From contig JBGTSJ010000001.1 of NCBI GenBank assembly GCA_041940305.1, forward strand, positions 372,001 through 436,000: a DNA stretch of 64,000 nucleotides, given 5' to 3'. Positions 50,730 through 60,181 of the stretch are shown here, in pieces (the first letter of the stretch is position 1; the number at the start of each line of letters is the position of its first letter). The position numbers and the translations under genes were made by a program. Under the pieces are notes generated by a model, which saw only the letters and a list, made by a program, of their open reading frames with translations, searched no databases and was not told the origin of the DNA. Source of the stretch: JBGTSJ01 sp041940305. GTDB lineage: Bacteria > Planctomycetota > Planctomycetia > Planctomycetales > Planctomycetaceae.

Positions 50730-52565
50730 ATGACGGCGATCCTCGGGTTGTCCGCCTTCTATCATGACTCCGCTGCGGCGCTGATCGTCGACGGCCGGAT
50801 CGTGGCCGCGGCGCAGGAGGAGCGTTTTTCCCGCAGGAAACACGACGCCGGGTTCCCGGTGCAGGCGGTTCAATACTGCCTGGAGGAGGCGGGGCTCACG
50901 GCGGGCGAGCTCGATTACGTCGGCTTCTACGACAAGCCGTTGCTCAAGTTCGACCGTTTGCTGGAGACGTATCTCGCTTACGCACCGTCCGGGTTCGTGT
51001 CCTTTGCAAGGGCGATGCCGGCCTGGCTGAAGCAGAAGCTGCACCTCCCTCGCGAGATTCGTCGTCAACTCAAGGGAGCATACCGGCGGCGGCTTGTCTT
51101 TACCGAGCATCACGAATCTCATGCGGCGAGTGCGTTCTTTCCGTCGCCGTTCGAATCGGCCGCGATTTTGACGATTGACGGTGTCGGCGAATGGGCGACC
51201 GCGAGTTTCGGCCGTGGCAGAGGGAATCGCATCGCGCTGAGCCATGAGCTGCGTTTTCCGCACTCGCTCGGCCTCCTGTACTCCGCATTCACGTACTTTT
51301 GTGGATTCCGCGTCAACTCCGGCGAGTACAAGCTCATGGGACTCGCGCCGTATGGCGAGCCGCGGTATGCCGACCTCATCCGCCGTCACGTCGTCGATGT
51401 GAAACCGGACGGGTCCCTCCGGCTGAACATGGAGTATTTCAATTACTGTGCCGGGCTGACCATGACGTCCCGCCGGATGGAGCAGCTGTTCGGCGGCCCG
51501 CCTCGATCGCCGGACGGTCCGCTCACCCAGCGGGAAATGGACCTGGCCGCATCGGTTCAGAAGGTCACGGAAGAAGTCGTGCTGCGGATGGCTGCGCATG
51601 TGCATGAGCGGACCGGCGAGTCGAATCTGTGCCTGGCCGGAGGAGTGGCGCTCAATTGTGTGGCCAACGGTCGTCTCCTGCGCGAAGGTCCGTTCGAACG
51701 CATCTGGATCCAGCCGGCCGCGGGGGACTCCGGCGGCGCACTGGGTGTGGCGATGTTCATCTGGCACCAACTGCTGGGACACGACCGTACGGTTCAAGCA
51801 GAGGACTCGATGCAGGGAGCACTGCTCGGGCCGCGGTACTCCAACGAAACGATTCGCACTGTCCTGGACGGGCAGCGGGCCCCTTACACCCACTACGAGG
51901 ATGAGGCGGAATTATGCCGCCATGTGGCAGAGGCAATTGCCGGAGGGGCCGTGGTCGGCTGGTTCCAGGGGCGGATGGAGTTTGGTCCACGGGCACTCGG
52001 CAGTCGCAGCATCCTGGGAGACGCGCGGTCGCCGGAGATGCAGTCCCGGATGAATCTGAAGATCAAGTTCCGTGAGTCGTTTCGTCCGTTCGCGCCGGCC
52101 GTTTTGGGGGAGCGGGCGAGCGAGTACTTCGATCTCCGCACCGGCGAGACCAGTCCGTACATGCTGATCGTGGCCGAGGTCAGCGCGCAGCATCGCCGGC
52201 CGCAAGCGGCTGGTGACGCAGCACAAGGTTTGGACCGGCTCAAGGTGCTGCGTTCCGACGTTCCCGCCGTCACCCATGTCGATTGCTCTGCTCGCGTGCA
52301 GACCATTGATGCCGCACGCCACGGACGGTTCCACCGACTGCTTAAGGAGTTTGAGTCTCAGGCCGGATCGGGGGTGATGATCAATACGAGCTTCAATGTT
52401 CGTGGCGAGCCGATCGTGTGCACTCCGGAGGACGCCTATCGCTGCTTCATGGCGACTGACATTGATGTCCTGGTGCTGGAGCAGTTTGTCCTCTTGAAGG
52501 ATCAGCAGCCCGAGGCAGTCCGCAATGCGGCAAGCAGTTACGTCCGGGACGTTCCGCCGGACTGA
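50730..52565 (+). CDS. Carbamoyltransferase (NodU/CmcH family)
   Basis: The 611-residue protein has the N-terminal ASKHA-like fold, MTAILGLSAFYHDSAAALIVDGRIVAAAQEERF, then VFTEHHESHAASAFFPS with metal-binding His, and AILTIDGVGEWATAS. The C-terminal part has FGPRALGSRSILGDAR and FRPFAPAVL, with VMINTSFNVRGEPIVCTPEDAYRCF. These enzymes add a carbamoyl group from carbamoyl phosphate to hydroxyls of glycans or natural products. Two small genes follow that recur with this family. Confidence 0.93.
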   Translation: MTAILGLSAFYHDSAAALIVDGRIVAAAQEERFSRRKHDAGFPVQAVQYCLEEAGLTAGELDYVGFYDKPLLKFDRLLETYLAYAPSGFVSFARAMPAWLKQKLHLPREIRRQLKGAYRRRLVFTEHHESHAASAFFPSPFESAAILTIDGVGEWATASFGRGRGNRIALSHELRFPHSLGLLYSAFTYFCGFRVNSGEYKLMGLAPYGEPRYADLIRRHVVDVKPDGSLRLNMEYFNYCAGLTMTSRRMEQLFGGPPRSPDGPLTQREMDLAASVQKVTEEVVLRMAAHVHERTGESNLCLAGGVALNCVANGRLLREGPFERIWIQPAAGDSGGALGVAMFIWHQLLGHDRTVQAEDSMQGALLGPRYSNETIRTVLDGQRAPYTHYEDEAELCRHVAEAIAGGAVVGWFQGRMEFGPRALGSRSILGDARSPEMQSRMNLKIKFRESFRPFAPAVLGERASEYFDLRTGETSPYMLIVAEVSAQHRRPQAAGDAAQGLDRLKVLRSDVPAVTHVDCSARVQTIDAARHGRFHRLLKEFESQAGSGVMINTSFNVRGEPIVCTPEDAYRCFMATDIDVLVLEQFVLLKDQQPEAVRNAASSYVRDVPPD

Positions 52566-52623
52566 TTCGAGGTTCACACTCCTGTGATACACCCCGGATG
52601 ACGAACTGGATTGCGCGATTCAC

Positions 52624-53031
52624 ATGCTCGAGATCGACTGGCGACCTGATTCCCGGCGGCTGCGCTGGTTCGCCGTGCTGCAGTGGCTGTTCTGCGGTGG
52701 ACTGGCGTGGGTCTGGCGGGACGCACTGGGATCGACCGGTCTCATCGTCCTGGCGACTCTCTCGACGGCGATTGCCGTTGTGGGCCTGATCGCGCCGCAG
52801 GCCATCAGACCGGTGTACGTGCTCTGGATGGTGATCGTCTTTCCGATCGGGTGGCTGGTCGGCCATCTGCTGCTGGCGATCGCCTTCTATGGCGTGCTGA
52901 CGCCGATTGCACTCGCAGTCCGCTGGAAGCGAGGCGATCTGCTGCAGCGAAGTTTTGACCGTGACGCCGCCACCTGCTGGGCCGAGCGCCCGCCGCAACC
53001 GCCCATCGAACGCTATTTTCGGCAGTTCTGA
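52624..53031 (+). CDS. SxtJ-like small membrane protein
   Basis: The 135-residue protein has three or more membrane spans: FAVLQWLFCGGLAWVW, LIVLATLSTAIAVVGLIAPQ and VYVLWMVIVFPIGWLVGHLLLAIAFYGVLTPIAL. RPVYVLWMVIVFPIGW and the terminal RSFDRDAATCW fit the SxtJ family often linked to carbamoyltransferases. Function unknown; probably anchors or partners the carbamoyltransferase at the membrane. Confidence 0.75.
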   Translation: MLEIDWRPDSRRLRWFAVLQWLFCGGLAWVWRDALGSTGLIVLATLSTAIAVVGLIAPQAIRPVYVLWMVIVFPIGWLVGHLLLAIAFYGVLTPIALAVRWKRGDLLQRSFDRDAATCWAERPPQPPIERYFRQF

Positions 53032-53136
53032 GATCGCTCTCCTGGCTGCCGGATTATGCACTTGCTGATCACTCGCCCGCCGCGATAGGTTAAGTTCTGC
53101 AGGCAGGCCCCACCAGCCTCCCACAACCATGCCCTC

Positions 53137-53358
53137 ATGACGTCCGACCGGGATCCCGCCGATTCACCCGAGCCCGAGCAGGCGTTTTCCCAACAGGCCG
53201 ACTTGCCGCAGGTTGGATTCTGGTGGGAGTTTGCCGAGTTTCTGCTGCACAACAAGAAGTGGTGGCTGATTCCGCTCCTGCTGGTGCTGGCGCTACTGAC
53301 GCTGTTCGCATTTCTCGGCAGCTCCCCCCTTGCCCCATTCATCTATCCAATCTTCTGA
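53137..53358 (+). CDS. DUF5989-like small membrane protein
   Basis: The 73-residue protein has an acidic N-terminus and FWWEFAEFLLHNKKWWLIPLLLVLALLTLFAFLGSSPLAPFIYPIF, a layout diagnostic of DUF5989. It follows the SxtJ-like gene by 105 bp, as in other carbamoyltransferase loci. Role unknown. Confidence 0.8.
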   Translation: MTSDRDPADSPEPEQAFSQQADLPQVGFWWEFAEFLLHNKKWWLIPLLLVLALLTLFAFLGSSPLAPFIYPIF

Positions 53359-53447
53359 GCGAGTGTTCGCAAGCACCGGCCCTGTCCCAATTGCGGCCGG
53401 TCGAATTCACTGACACTGCCGCGGGAGCGTGGGAGACCGATCAGAAT

Positions 53448-54185
53448 ATGCCGCAGATCGAATACAGCTACCCGGACATCGCGGGGATGATCGACCATTC
53501 CCTGCTGAACCCGACGCTCAAGCAGGCGGATCTTGAGGCAGGGATTCAACTGGCGCTGGCCTATCAGGTGGCGAGCGTGTGCATCATGCCGTTCTACCTG
53601 AAGCGCTGTGCCGCGCTGCTGTCGGGGAGCGAAGTCCGCGCCAGCACGACCATCGGCTTTCCGCATGGAGGGCACACGACGGCGATCAAGCGGAAGGAAG
53701 CCGAGCGGGCGATCGAGGACGGATGCGAAGAGCTGGACATGGTGGTCAACATCAGTCAGGTGCTCAGCGGCGCGTGGGACTACGTGCGGGACGACATCCG
53801 GGCCGTCATCCAGCCGGCGCACGCCGCGGGTCGCAAGGTGAAGGTGATCTTCGAGAACTGTTATCTCAACGACGACCAGAAGCGGCGACTGTGTGAAATC
53901 TGCGGCTCTCTCGGGGCGGACTGGGTGAAGACCTCCACCGGCTACGGCACCGGCGGCGCAACCATGGAGGATCTCCGCCTGATGATCGAGTCGGTTCCGT
54001 CCCGGGTGCAGGTCAAAGCTGCCGGAGGTGTGCGCGACCTCGACAAGCTATTGGAGGTCCGCGCGCTGGGCGTCACACGCATCGGCGCCAGTGCGACCAG
54101 CACGATTCTCGACGAGTGCCGGCGGCGGCTGCAGCTGCCTCCCGTCGATCCGCCTCTTGAATCGGCGACGGCCATGGGCTACTGA
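53448..54185 (+). CDS. deoC: Deoxyribose-phosphate aldolase
   Basis: DeoC splits 2-deoxyribose 5-phosphate to glyceraldehyde 3-phosphate and acetaldehyde in nucleoside salvage. The 245-residue protein starts at ATG 53448 (MPQIEYSYPDIAGMIDHSLL). ELDMVVNISQVLSG, VKVIFENCYL, DWVKTSTGYGTGGAT (Schiff-base Lys) and VQVKAAGGVRDLD (relay Lys) are the family motifs. The frame upstream of 53448 is not conserved and overlaps the DUF5989 gene. Confidence 0.95.
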   Translation: MPQIEYSYPDIAGMIDHSLLNPTLKQADLEAGIQLALAYQVASVCIMPFYLKRCAALLSGSEVRASTTIGFPHGGHTTAIKRKEAERAIEDGCEELDMVVNISQVLSGAWDYVRDDIRAVIQPAHAAGRKVKVIFENCYLNDDQKRRLCEICGSLGADWVKTSTGYGTGGATMEDLRLMIESVPSRVQVKAAGGVRDLDKLLEVRALGVTRIGASATSTILDECRRRLQLPPVDPPLESATAMGY

Positions 54186-54223
54186 CGCGCAACGTCTCCC
54201 CGCGGGCCGATCCCCTTTCCTAT

Positions 54224-55540
54224 ATGGCAGTGTCGTCTCACATGATCGCGGAAATCGTCGCCATCGGCACCGAGCTGACGTCCGGACAGAAGCTCGACAC
54301 GAACAGCCAGTGGCTCAGCTTGCAGTTGGCGGAACTCGGGATTCCCGTCCACTACCATTCCACGGTCGCCGACGACTTCGACGCGAACGTCGCAGTCCTG
54401 AGAACCGCCGCCCTGCGGGCTGATGTGGTGCTGATTACGGGCGGGCTCGGGCCGACGCTGGATGATCTGACTCGTGACGTGCTCGCGCGACTCGCCGGAG
54501 TCGACCTGGTGCTGGACCCGGCGTCGCTGGAATTCATCGAAGGCTTCTTTCGCCACCGGGGACGGGAGATGCCGGAGAGAAACCGTTCGCAGGCCCTGTT
54601 TCCACAGGGCAGCACTCCGTTGCCGAATCCTGTCGGAACCGCACCGGGAATCTGGCTCGAATTGATGAAGAACCGTCTCTGCGAAGACGGTGACGACACC
54701 GACACTGACGGACAACGCTCGTCAACTTGTCTCATCGCTGCAATGCCGGGCGTGCCGAGCGAGATGCACCGGATGTTCTTCGAACAGGTGCGTCCGCGGC
54801 TACCGGGTGGGGCGCGCGTCATTCGCCGCGCCCGAATTCATTGCTTTGGTCTGGGCGAGTCACACACCGAGCAGCTTCTGGGTGAGTTGACGGCGCGAGG
54901 GCGCGATCCCGAGATCGGCATCACCGCGCACGAGGCGACGATTACACTCCGCATTGTTGCCGAGGGGATGAGCGAGGACGAATGCGGGCGAAAGATTGCC
55001 GCCGCTCGCGAGGAAATCCAGCGCCGGCTTGGACACTACGTCTTCGGCGAAGAGGATGATGAACTGGAGCACGCATTGATCCGGATGCTCCGGGATCGAA
55101 GTGTGACGCTCGCCACGGTCGAGTCCGGCACGGGAGGGTATCTGGCACAATGCCTGACCGGAGTACCGGGTTTTGAGCCGGCCTATCTCGGAGGCTGCGT
55201 CGTCCCGACCACCGAGGCACGCCGGAATCTGCTGGGACTCGATGATGCAGGCGAGGCCGTCAGCGGGGAGGTCGCAAAGGCGATGGCCGTGGCCGGCCGG
55301 GAGCGATTTCGCAGCGACTTCGCACTGGCGGTGACGCAGTATCCCCCGCTCGATCCGGCGCTCGTCATGTCGGGGGCTCCGGCGGCGTATCTTGCATTGG
55401 CCGGAAAGGCGGATGTCGCCGTGCAAGAGATCAGCCTGGCCGGGAATCCGGCCATCCTGCGCAGCCGCACAGCCCGATCGGCCATGAACCTGCTGCGACT
55501 CCAGTTGCTTCGCGACGTGGACTCGCAGGTGAGCCTGTAA
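54224..55540 (+). CDS. cinA: CinA-like protein (MoeA-like domain plus degraded PncC domain)
   Basis: CinA proteins combine a MoCF-like N-terminal domain (ADP-ribose pyrophosphatase in some) with a C-terminal NMN amidase (PncC). The 438-residue protein has IVAIGTELTSGQKLDTNSQW, VVLITGGLGPTLDDLTRDVLA and IAAMPGVPSEMHRMF. The C-terminal domain reads ATVESGTGGYLAQCLTGVPG; the usual E-S-C-T-G-G is E-S-G-T-G-G, with Ser kept. The later GG-(V/I)-V-x-Y-(x)4-K block is GGCVVPTTEARRNLLG, with Arg for Lys. ATG 54242 is an alternative start. Confidence 0.88.
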   Translation: MAVSSHMIAEIVAIGTELTSGQKLDTNSQWLSLQLAELGIPVHYHSTVADDFDANVAVLRTAALRADVVLITGGLGPTLDDLTRDVLARLAGVDLVLDPASLEFIEGFFRHRGREMPERNRSQALFPQGSTPLPNPVGTAPGIWLELMKNRLCEDGDDTDTDGQRSSTCLIAAMPGVPSEMHRMFFEQVRPRLPGGARVIRRARIHCFGLGESHTEQLLGELTARGRDPEIGITAHEATITLRIVAEGMSEDECGRKIAAAREEIQRRLGHYVFGEEDDELEHALIRMLRDRSVTLATVESGTGGYLAQCLTGVPGFEPAYLGGCVVPTTEARRNLLGLDDAGEAVSGEVAKAMAVAGRERFRSDFALAVTQYPPLDPALVMSGAPAAYLALAGKADVAVQEISLAGNPAILRSRTARSAMNLLRLQLLRDVDSQVSL

Positions 55541-55566
55541 ATCGGCGTCCGCGCGGCAAGCGTCGA

Positions 55567-56316
55567 TCAGGGGCTGGTCCAGTCGGGAGACTCCGCTGGC
55601 GTCGACGCAGGCGGAGCGGCGGCCGGTTCACTGGCGCCCGTGAACTGAATCCGGTTCGGCTCGGCCCCCGTTGGCGCATCGAATGTCACGAACGCCGGGA
55701 GCGGCTCCTGCGTCCAGCCGGCGCGACCGGAGGTGCCGCGCTTGAGGTCCGACTTCAGCGTGCCGGAGCGGTACGGACCGACGCCCACGACATACCAGTT
55801 GTTGTCGTCGGAACGGGCCAGCGACTGACCTCCCGGTCCCAGAACGTGTCCGCTCTTGGGATCGTAGGCCACCAGCCCGATCTTGGCCGTCCCTTCCTGC
55901 CGGGTCCGTGTCATGAAGCGAACCTCCGGCAGCGTCACCATTCCCGGCAGCGCAATTTCAGGCACGCCGACGAACGATTCCGAACTCACGGTGCCGACGC
56001 CTCCACTGCGAGGCTCGACAACGATGCTGGCGGAATCCGCACTGGTGACCAGTGAGGCGCCCGACGTGAGCAGACGGTGCCGGATGGACGCGATCACGTA
56101 GTTCTTATCCACGCAGTCCACATACTTTTCTTCAAGGTACACCGCCTGCCCGGCAAACGGACGGAAGTCCACCTTGTCGAGGGCATGATCCACCGCGTTG
56201 GAGATCAACAGTTGCTCGGTCGATGTCCGAGCAGTGTTGGTTGTATGCGCGGTCGTGCAGCCGCAGGCGATCAGGCCGGTCAACAAGACCGATGTGAACC
56301 AAGGGCGAGAGGACAT
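55567..56316 (-). CDS. Lipoprotein, unknown family (possibly DUF6655)
   Basis: The 249-residue protein has lipobox LIACGC (SVLLTGLIACGCTTA), so Cys18 or 20 would be lipidated. Mature sequence shows AVYLEEKYVDCVDKNYVIASIRHRLLTSGASLVTSADSASIVVEPR, typical of a planctomycete lipoprotein family (I recall it as DUF6655) but I cannot verify. C-terminus is Pro/Ala-rich. Convergent with cinA. Confidence 0.7.
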   Translation of the reverse strand: MSSRPWFTSVLLTGLIACGCTTAHTTNTARTSTEQLLISNAVDHALDKVDFRPFAGQAVYLEEKYVDCVDKNYVIASIRHRLLTSGASLVTSADSASIVVEPRSGGVGTVSSESFVGVPEIALPGMVTLPEVRFMTRTRQEGTAKIGLVAYDPKSGHVLGPGGQSLARSDDNNWYVVGVGPYRSGTLKSDLKRGTSGRAGWTQEPLPAFVTFDAPTGAEPNRIQFTGASEPAAAPPASTPAESPDWTSP

Positions 56317-56848
56317 CCCTGTTCCTCACATTTCCGCGGGCATCGTGCCGGCGAGTGACTCGACAAACGCAATTCCGGCCCGGATCGGCGCCGCAATCAC
56401 AGGCGCCGTCGGGTGATGGATGGGCACGTTTAGTCCAGATCGTGCGCGAGGGTCAACAGCGGATCAGACGGCGCGCCGGAACGCAGGCGGACGGCTGCGG
56501 ACTCTGCCGCATGCTGCAGACTTCGAGCGACTTTTCCGGTTGTGCCGGTCCTGACCGTCAGCGGAGAGATTCGGCCGCTCGGCCCCCTCACAACCGTCAC
56601 AACATGCGCTTCACGCCCGACTTCGACCAGGGCGGCTTCGGGCGGGCGAGCCGCGGCGAGCGCCATAGCCGTAAGGGTCGATACAGACAGCACCGGCGAA
56701 TCAGCCGGACTTGCGTCTGTTCGGGCACGCCAGGGTGGGCGATGCAATGTCCGTCAGGCACGCTCCGCGATGTGTCCCACGCCGGCTCATGCAGGTGAGC
56801 CGGGCTCCGGGAACCGGCCGCGGGCGGCCTCAGTCAGGGAGGGGAGCC
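56317..56848. other. Intergenic stretch with one possible small gene
   Basis: A 532-bp stretch between the lipoprotein and DUF1207 genes. A minus-strand frame at 56430-56747 has a protein-like composition and is listed separately at low confidence. Other frames look like noise. GGGAGGGGA lies just before GTG 56849. Confidence 0.4.
56430..56747 (-). CDS. Possible small exported protein
   Basis: A 105-residue minus-strand frame has mostly G or C at third codon positions. VLSVSTLTAMALAAARPPEAALVE could be a signal-like segment, and AHVVTVVRGPSGRISPLTVR is beta-prone. A GTG start at the V of VLSV is possible. Against it: no Shine-Dalgarno was identified and there is no family match. Treat as tentative. 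Confidence 0.35.
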   Translation of the reverse strand: MHRPPWRARTDASPADSPVLSVSTLTAMALAAARPPEAALVEVGREAHVVTVVRGPSGRISPLTVRTGTTGKVARSLQHAAESAAVRLRSGAPSDPLLTLAHDLD

Positions 56849-57949
56849 GTGCCGGCTCGTTGCGGCGTGAGGATTCTGCTGCCGGTCGTCGTCTGCGCGC
56901 TCTGGCTGCCGCGGGCAGCGCTGGCACACGACTGGGTGCGCCCCGGCGATATCCTGTTTACGGCGACGGTCGACGAGCGCTCGCTGATCGACGCGCCGAT
57001 CGAGATCGTGCCAGCGTCCGGTGACAGGTACGCCGGCACCGCGTTCGATCGGGACGTCCCGCCGCTTGAGTTGCCGAGCACGCCAGGATCACACGTGCAC
57101 GACGGATGGTCGCCGGTGCAACAGTGGAGTCCACCCGCGCCGGGATCCACCCCGAACCCCTACTGCGACCCCTGCATCACCCGCCCTCACGAATGGCAGG
57201 TCCTGCCGGAGGGACTGATGTATCGCTCCTATCTCGCCGGCGAAAAGGAACCGCGAATCGGACTGTCTGTCCTGAACGACCGGTCGCGCGGCTGGCTGTG
57301 GGAAGCGGCGCTCGGCGGACGTGTCGGCATCCTGCGGCACGGCACACGGGGAGGAGTGAACCCGCAGGGCTGGCAGATCGACCTCGAAGGCGCCGCGCTG
57401 GCCCGGGTCAACCCGACCATGGCGAGCGCGCCGCTCGAAGCCACCGACTACCGCATGGGCGTGCAGTGGACGCGCCGCACCGGCCCGACTGCCTACAAGG
57501 TGGGCTACTATCACATCAGCTCGCACGTCGGCGACGAGTTCCTCGACCTCAATCCGGGCTTCAACCGGATCAACTACGTGCGCGACTCGCTGGTGTTCGG
57601 CGTGACGCGCGACGTCACGCCCGATGCACAGGTTTACGGCGAGATCGGCTACGCCCTCGGGGCAGATGGCGGCGCCGAACCGCTCGAATTCCAGTTCGGC
57701 GCCCAATACAACCCGCTGGACGACACCGGCCTCCGTGGGGCCCCCTTTGCAGCCGTCAACGTGCACCTCCGCGAGGAAGTGGACTTCGGCGGCGGCATCA
57801 ATGTGATGGCCGGGTGGCGCTGGCGCGGCGCCGACAGCGGCCGGCTGCTGCGCGTCGGACTGCAGTATTACAACGGCAAGTCCATCCAGTACTCGTTCTA
57901 CAACGAGGACCAGCAGATGTTCGGCTACGGCATCTGGTTCGACTATTGA
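56849..57949 (+). CDS. DUF1207 exported protein
   Basis: A GTG start at 56849 is favoured because GGGAGGGGA lies just upstream and the product begins with a signal peptide (RILLPVVVCALWLPRAALAH). The 366-residue mature protein has EWQVLPEGLMYRSYLAGEKEPRIGL, the DUF1207 opening, and repeated beta-strand, Tyr/Trp-rich blocks such as YKVGYYHISSHVGDEFLD and GIWFDY at the end, suggesting an outer-membrane-like beta barrel. Longer in-frame starts from 56711 lack the signal peptide at the N-terminus. DUF1207 is common in Planctomycetes; function unknown. Confidence 0.85.
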   Translation: MPARCGVRILLPVVVCALWLPRAALAHDWVRPGDILFTATVDERSLIDAPIEIVPASGDRYAGTAFDRDVPPLELPSTPGSHVHDGWSPVQQWSPPAPGSTPNPYCDPCITRPHEWQVLPEGLMYRSYLAGEKEPRIGLSVLNDRSRGWLWEAALGGRVGILRHGTRGGVNPQGWQIDLEGAALARVNPTMASAPLEATDYRMGVQWTRRTGPTAYKVGYYHISSHVGDEFLDLNPGFNRINYVRDSLVFGVTRDVTPDAQVYGEIGYALGADGGAEPLEFQFGAQYNPLDDTGLRGAPFAAVNVHLREEVDFGGGINVMAGWRWRGADSGRLLRVGLQYYNGKSIQYSFYNEDQQMFGYGIWFDY

Positions 57950-58001
57950 TGCCGGAAGGCAGACTATCAAGCACCGTAGCGAAGGCATCTCCGCCGGCGA
58001 G

Positions 58002-59069
58002 CTATCGCGTCCGGGGAACCGTCATCAGGTGCGGCGTCGGATCGAAGGCCCACATGCGGAAGCCGTTGGGCAGCGCGGTCACGCCCAGCTTGGTCATGTC
58101 GGGGATCTTCCGGCCATTGCCGTCGATTGCCAGGTACTGCACGTTATTGGAGAACTTCGGCAGCAGCGGGTCCATCTGCTGATTCGCGCCAAACCGCTGC
58201 AGAAACGCGGCGATTGCGGGATCGTTCCGCGACTCGAACGAGCCGACGGTCACGATCGAATGGTTGCGGTCGTGCCAGACGAACGCTTCGACGTTCTCCA
58301 CCGTCCGCAGGGCGGCCGTCAGGTCGCGCGCCTCTTGGGCTGCGATATCCAGGTCGTCGTCTTCCTTGAACTCCTTGCCGAGCCCGCTGAAGCCGAGCGG
58401 CGTCTGAATCCCGCTCTTTCCACCGAACGTTGCGATGACCAGCGTGTAGCGGCCCTTGTTCTCCAGCAGCGAGTTCCGCTCGGAGTGGTTCAGCCTGAGC
58501 ACGAACGTGTCGATCCCCTTGAACGCCTCGATCTCTTCCGGCGTCAGCAGCGGATTGATTGTCAGGAACGCGGCGGCCAGAGGGGTCGGACGCTTCTCCG
58601 TCTTCTCGAACACGACCCCTTCCTGCAGGCACGTCGGGCTGTAGTCCTTGATCCATTTGAGGGTGCGCTGCGCCACGTCGTCGTCCAGCGTGGGGTAGTT
58701 CCCCGCCAGCACGCCGATGGACGTCACCTGTCGCAGGTTCTTGCGGCGCACCTGTCGTCCGGACCGGTCCACGGTAGTGATCGGATCGCTCGCCGGCTGC
58801 ATCGTATGCACGTAGGCCGGGATCCCCTTCTTCCGCAGCTCCAGCACGAGTTCGTCGGCTGCCTCCTCGGGAGTCTTTCCGATCTGCGTTTCGCCGTCTT
58901 CAGCCGTGGTATGAAAGCTGGCCACCATGACCATCCACGGGCCATGGTTCTTGGTCAGCGTGTACCGCTTGCCCGGCTCCGCTTCGATGCGGGCCGCGTG
59001 CGCCGTCGCGGCGGCCGTAGCGGCAAACAGCGCGGCAGTCAGAGCGGTCGAGAACAGACGACGCAGCAT
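58002..59069 (-). CDS. Secreted hypothetical protein
   Basis: The 355-residue form starts at ATG 59069 with a signal peptide (MLRRLFSTALTAALFAATAA, then TAHA). The mature part begins GKRYTLTKNHGPWMVMVASFHTT and has KTPEEAADELVLELRKKGIPAYVH, a SPOR-like pattern in which an exported domain binds glycans, but the repeats are not clear. Planctomycete homologues are likely. Function unknown. Confidence 0.65.
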   Translation of the reverse strand: MLRRLFSTALTAALFAATAAATAHAARIEAEPGKRYTLTKNHGPWMVMVASFHTTAEDGETQIGKTPEEAADELVLELRKKGIPAYVHTMQPASDPITTVDRSGRQVRRKNLRQVTSIGVLAGNYPTLDDDVAQRTLKWIKDYSPTCLQEGVVFEKTEKRPTPLAAAFLTINPLLTPEEIEAFKGIDTFVLRLNHSERNSLLENKGRYTLVIATFGGKSGIQTPLGFSGLGKEFKEDDDLDIAAQEARDLTAALRTVENVEAFVWHDRNHSIVTVGSFESRNDPAIAAFLQRFGANQQMDPLLPKFSNNVQYLAIDGNGRKIPDMTKLGVTALPNGFRMWAFDPTPHLMTVPRTR

Positions 59070-59298
59070 GGCACACTCCATTGTGTCATGTAGCCGAACG
59101 GGGCGATGACAGCACCGCGCTGCCGAGAGAGTCCGCGCAACCGAAGTCGCCGCAGTCGATGCCGCGGACCGGAGACGGAATCCATCAGCTCCGGCGGGCA
59201 TCGTCGTCGTGACGGGCGGCCGGGCGGCGTTGCTTCGGTGAAATTCGAGGGAAACTTGAGAGAATCAGTGAGAGAGGGGCCGGCTTTTATCAGAAGCC

Positions 59299-60036
59299 TC
59301 AGGGCGTGTCCAGAGGCCATTTCTCTCCAAGCGAACGGCGCTGCAATTCCTGCAGCTGCGCCAGCCCGCTGCGTGCCGACGCCAGCATCTGCAGCAGCTG
59401 CGCCTCATCGAAAGTTCCCTGCTCCGCGGTCCCCTGAACTTCGACAAATTCCCCGGCCCCCGTCATTACGACGTTCAGATCCACCTGCGCGCGGCTGTCT
59501 TCCTCATAATCGAGGTCCAGCACGACCTGTTCCCGCCAGATGCCGACGCTGACCGCCGCCACGCTGCCGGTCAATGCGCTCCGCACGTCGAACTCGGGAG
59601 CCTGAATCGACTGCAACGCATCGACCAGGGCGATAAACCCGCCGGTGATGCTCAGAGTCCGCGTCCCGCCGTCGGCCTCCAGCACGTCGCAGTCCACGGT
59701 CACCGTCCGCGGACCGAGTGCCGCCATATCGACCACGGCCCGCAGGCTGCGGCCGATCAGGCGCTGGATCTCGGTGGTGCGTCCGTCGACGTGCGTTCGG
59801 TCTCGCTTCTTTCGAGGCGACGTGCTGCCGGGAAGCATGTTGTACTCCGCGGTCACCCAACCGGTCGGGTTCGGCTGAGCCATCTTCCACGGGGGGACCG
59901 ACTCATCGACCGCCGCCGTGCACAGGATGGTCGTCCCGCCGGCCTGAATCAGTACGCTTCCGGGACTGCTGCGAGTAAACCCCCGCTGCACGTGGAGCGG
60001 ACGAAGTTGATCGGGAGCACGGCCGTCGTGTCGCAT
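59299..60036 (-). CDS. rph: Ribonuclease PH
   Basis: RNase PH trims tRNA 3' ends by phosphorolysis. The 245-residue protein from ATG 60036 (MRHDGRAPDQLRPL) has RPLHVQRGFTRSSPGSVLIQ, GWVTAEYNMLPGSTSPRKKR, GRTTEIQRLIGRSLRAVVDM, GPRTVTVDCDVLEADGGTRTLSITGG and DLNVVMTGAGEFVEVQGTAE, all family blocks. Length is normal. Confidence 0.95.
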   Translation of the reverse strand: MRHDGRAPDQLRPLHVQRGFTRSSPGSVLIQAGGTTILCTAAVDESVPPWKMAQPNPTGWVTAEYNMLPGSTSPRKKRDRTHVDGRTTEIQRLIGRSLRAVVDMAALGPRTVTVDCDVLEADGGTRTLSITGGFIALVDALQSIQAPEFDVRSALTGSVAAVSVGIWREQVVLDLDYEEDSRAQVDLNVVMTGAGEFVEVQGTAEQGTFDEAQLLQMLASARSGLAQLQELQRRSLGEKWPLDTP

Positions 60037-60181
60037 CGTGAAGCGGTCCTTCAACGCAGAATGTGTGCGAAGCCTGTCAAAGGGGGTGTAACCGTCTGTG
60101 CCCAGTGAATCAACGGTCGAGCGGAATCACTGCACAGGACCGGCCCGACAGAGGGCTGCTGCGTCCCCGACAGCTTCGCAC

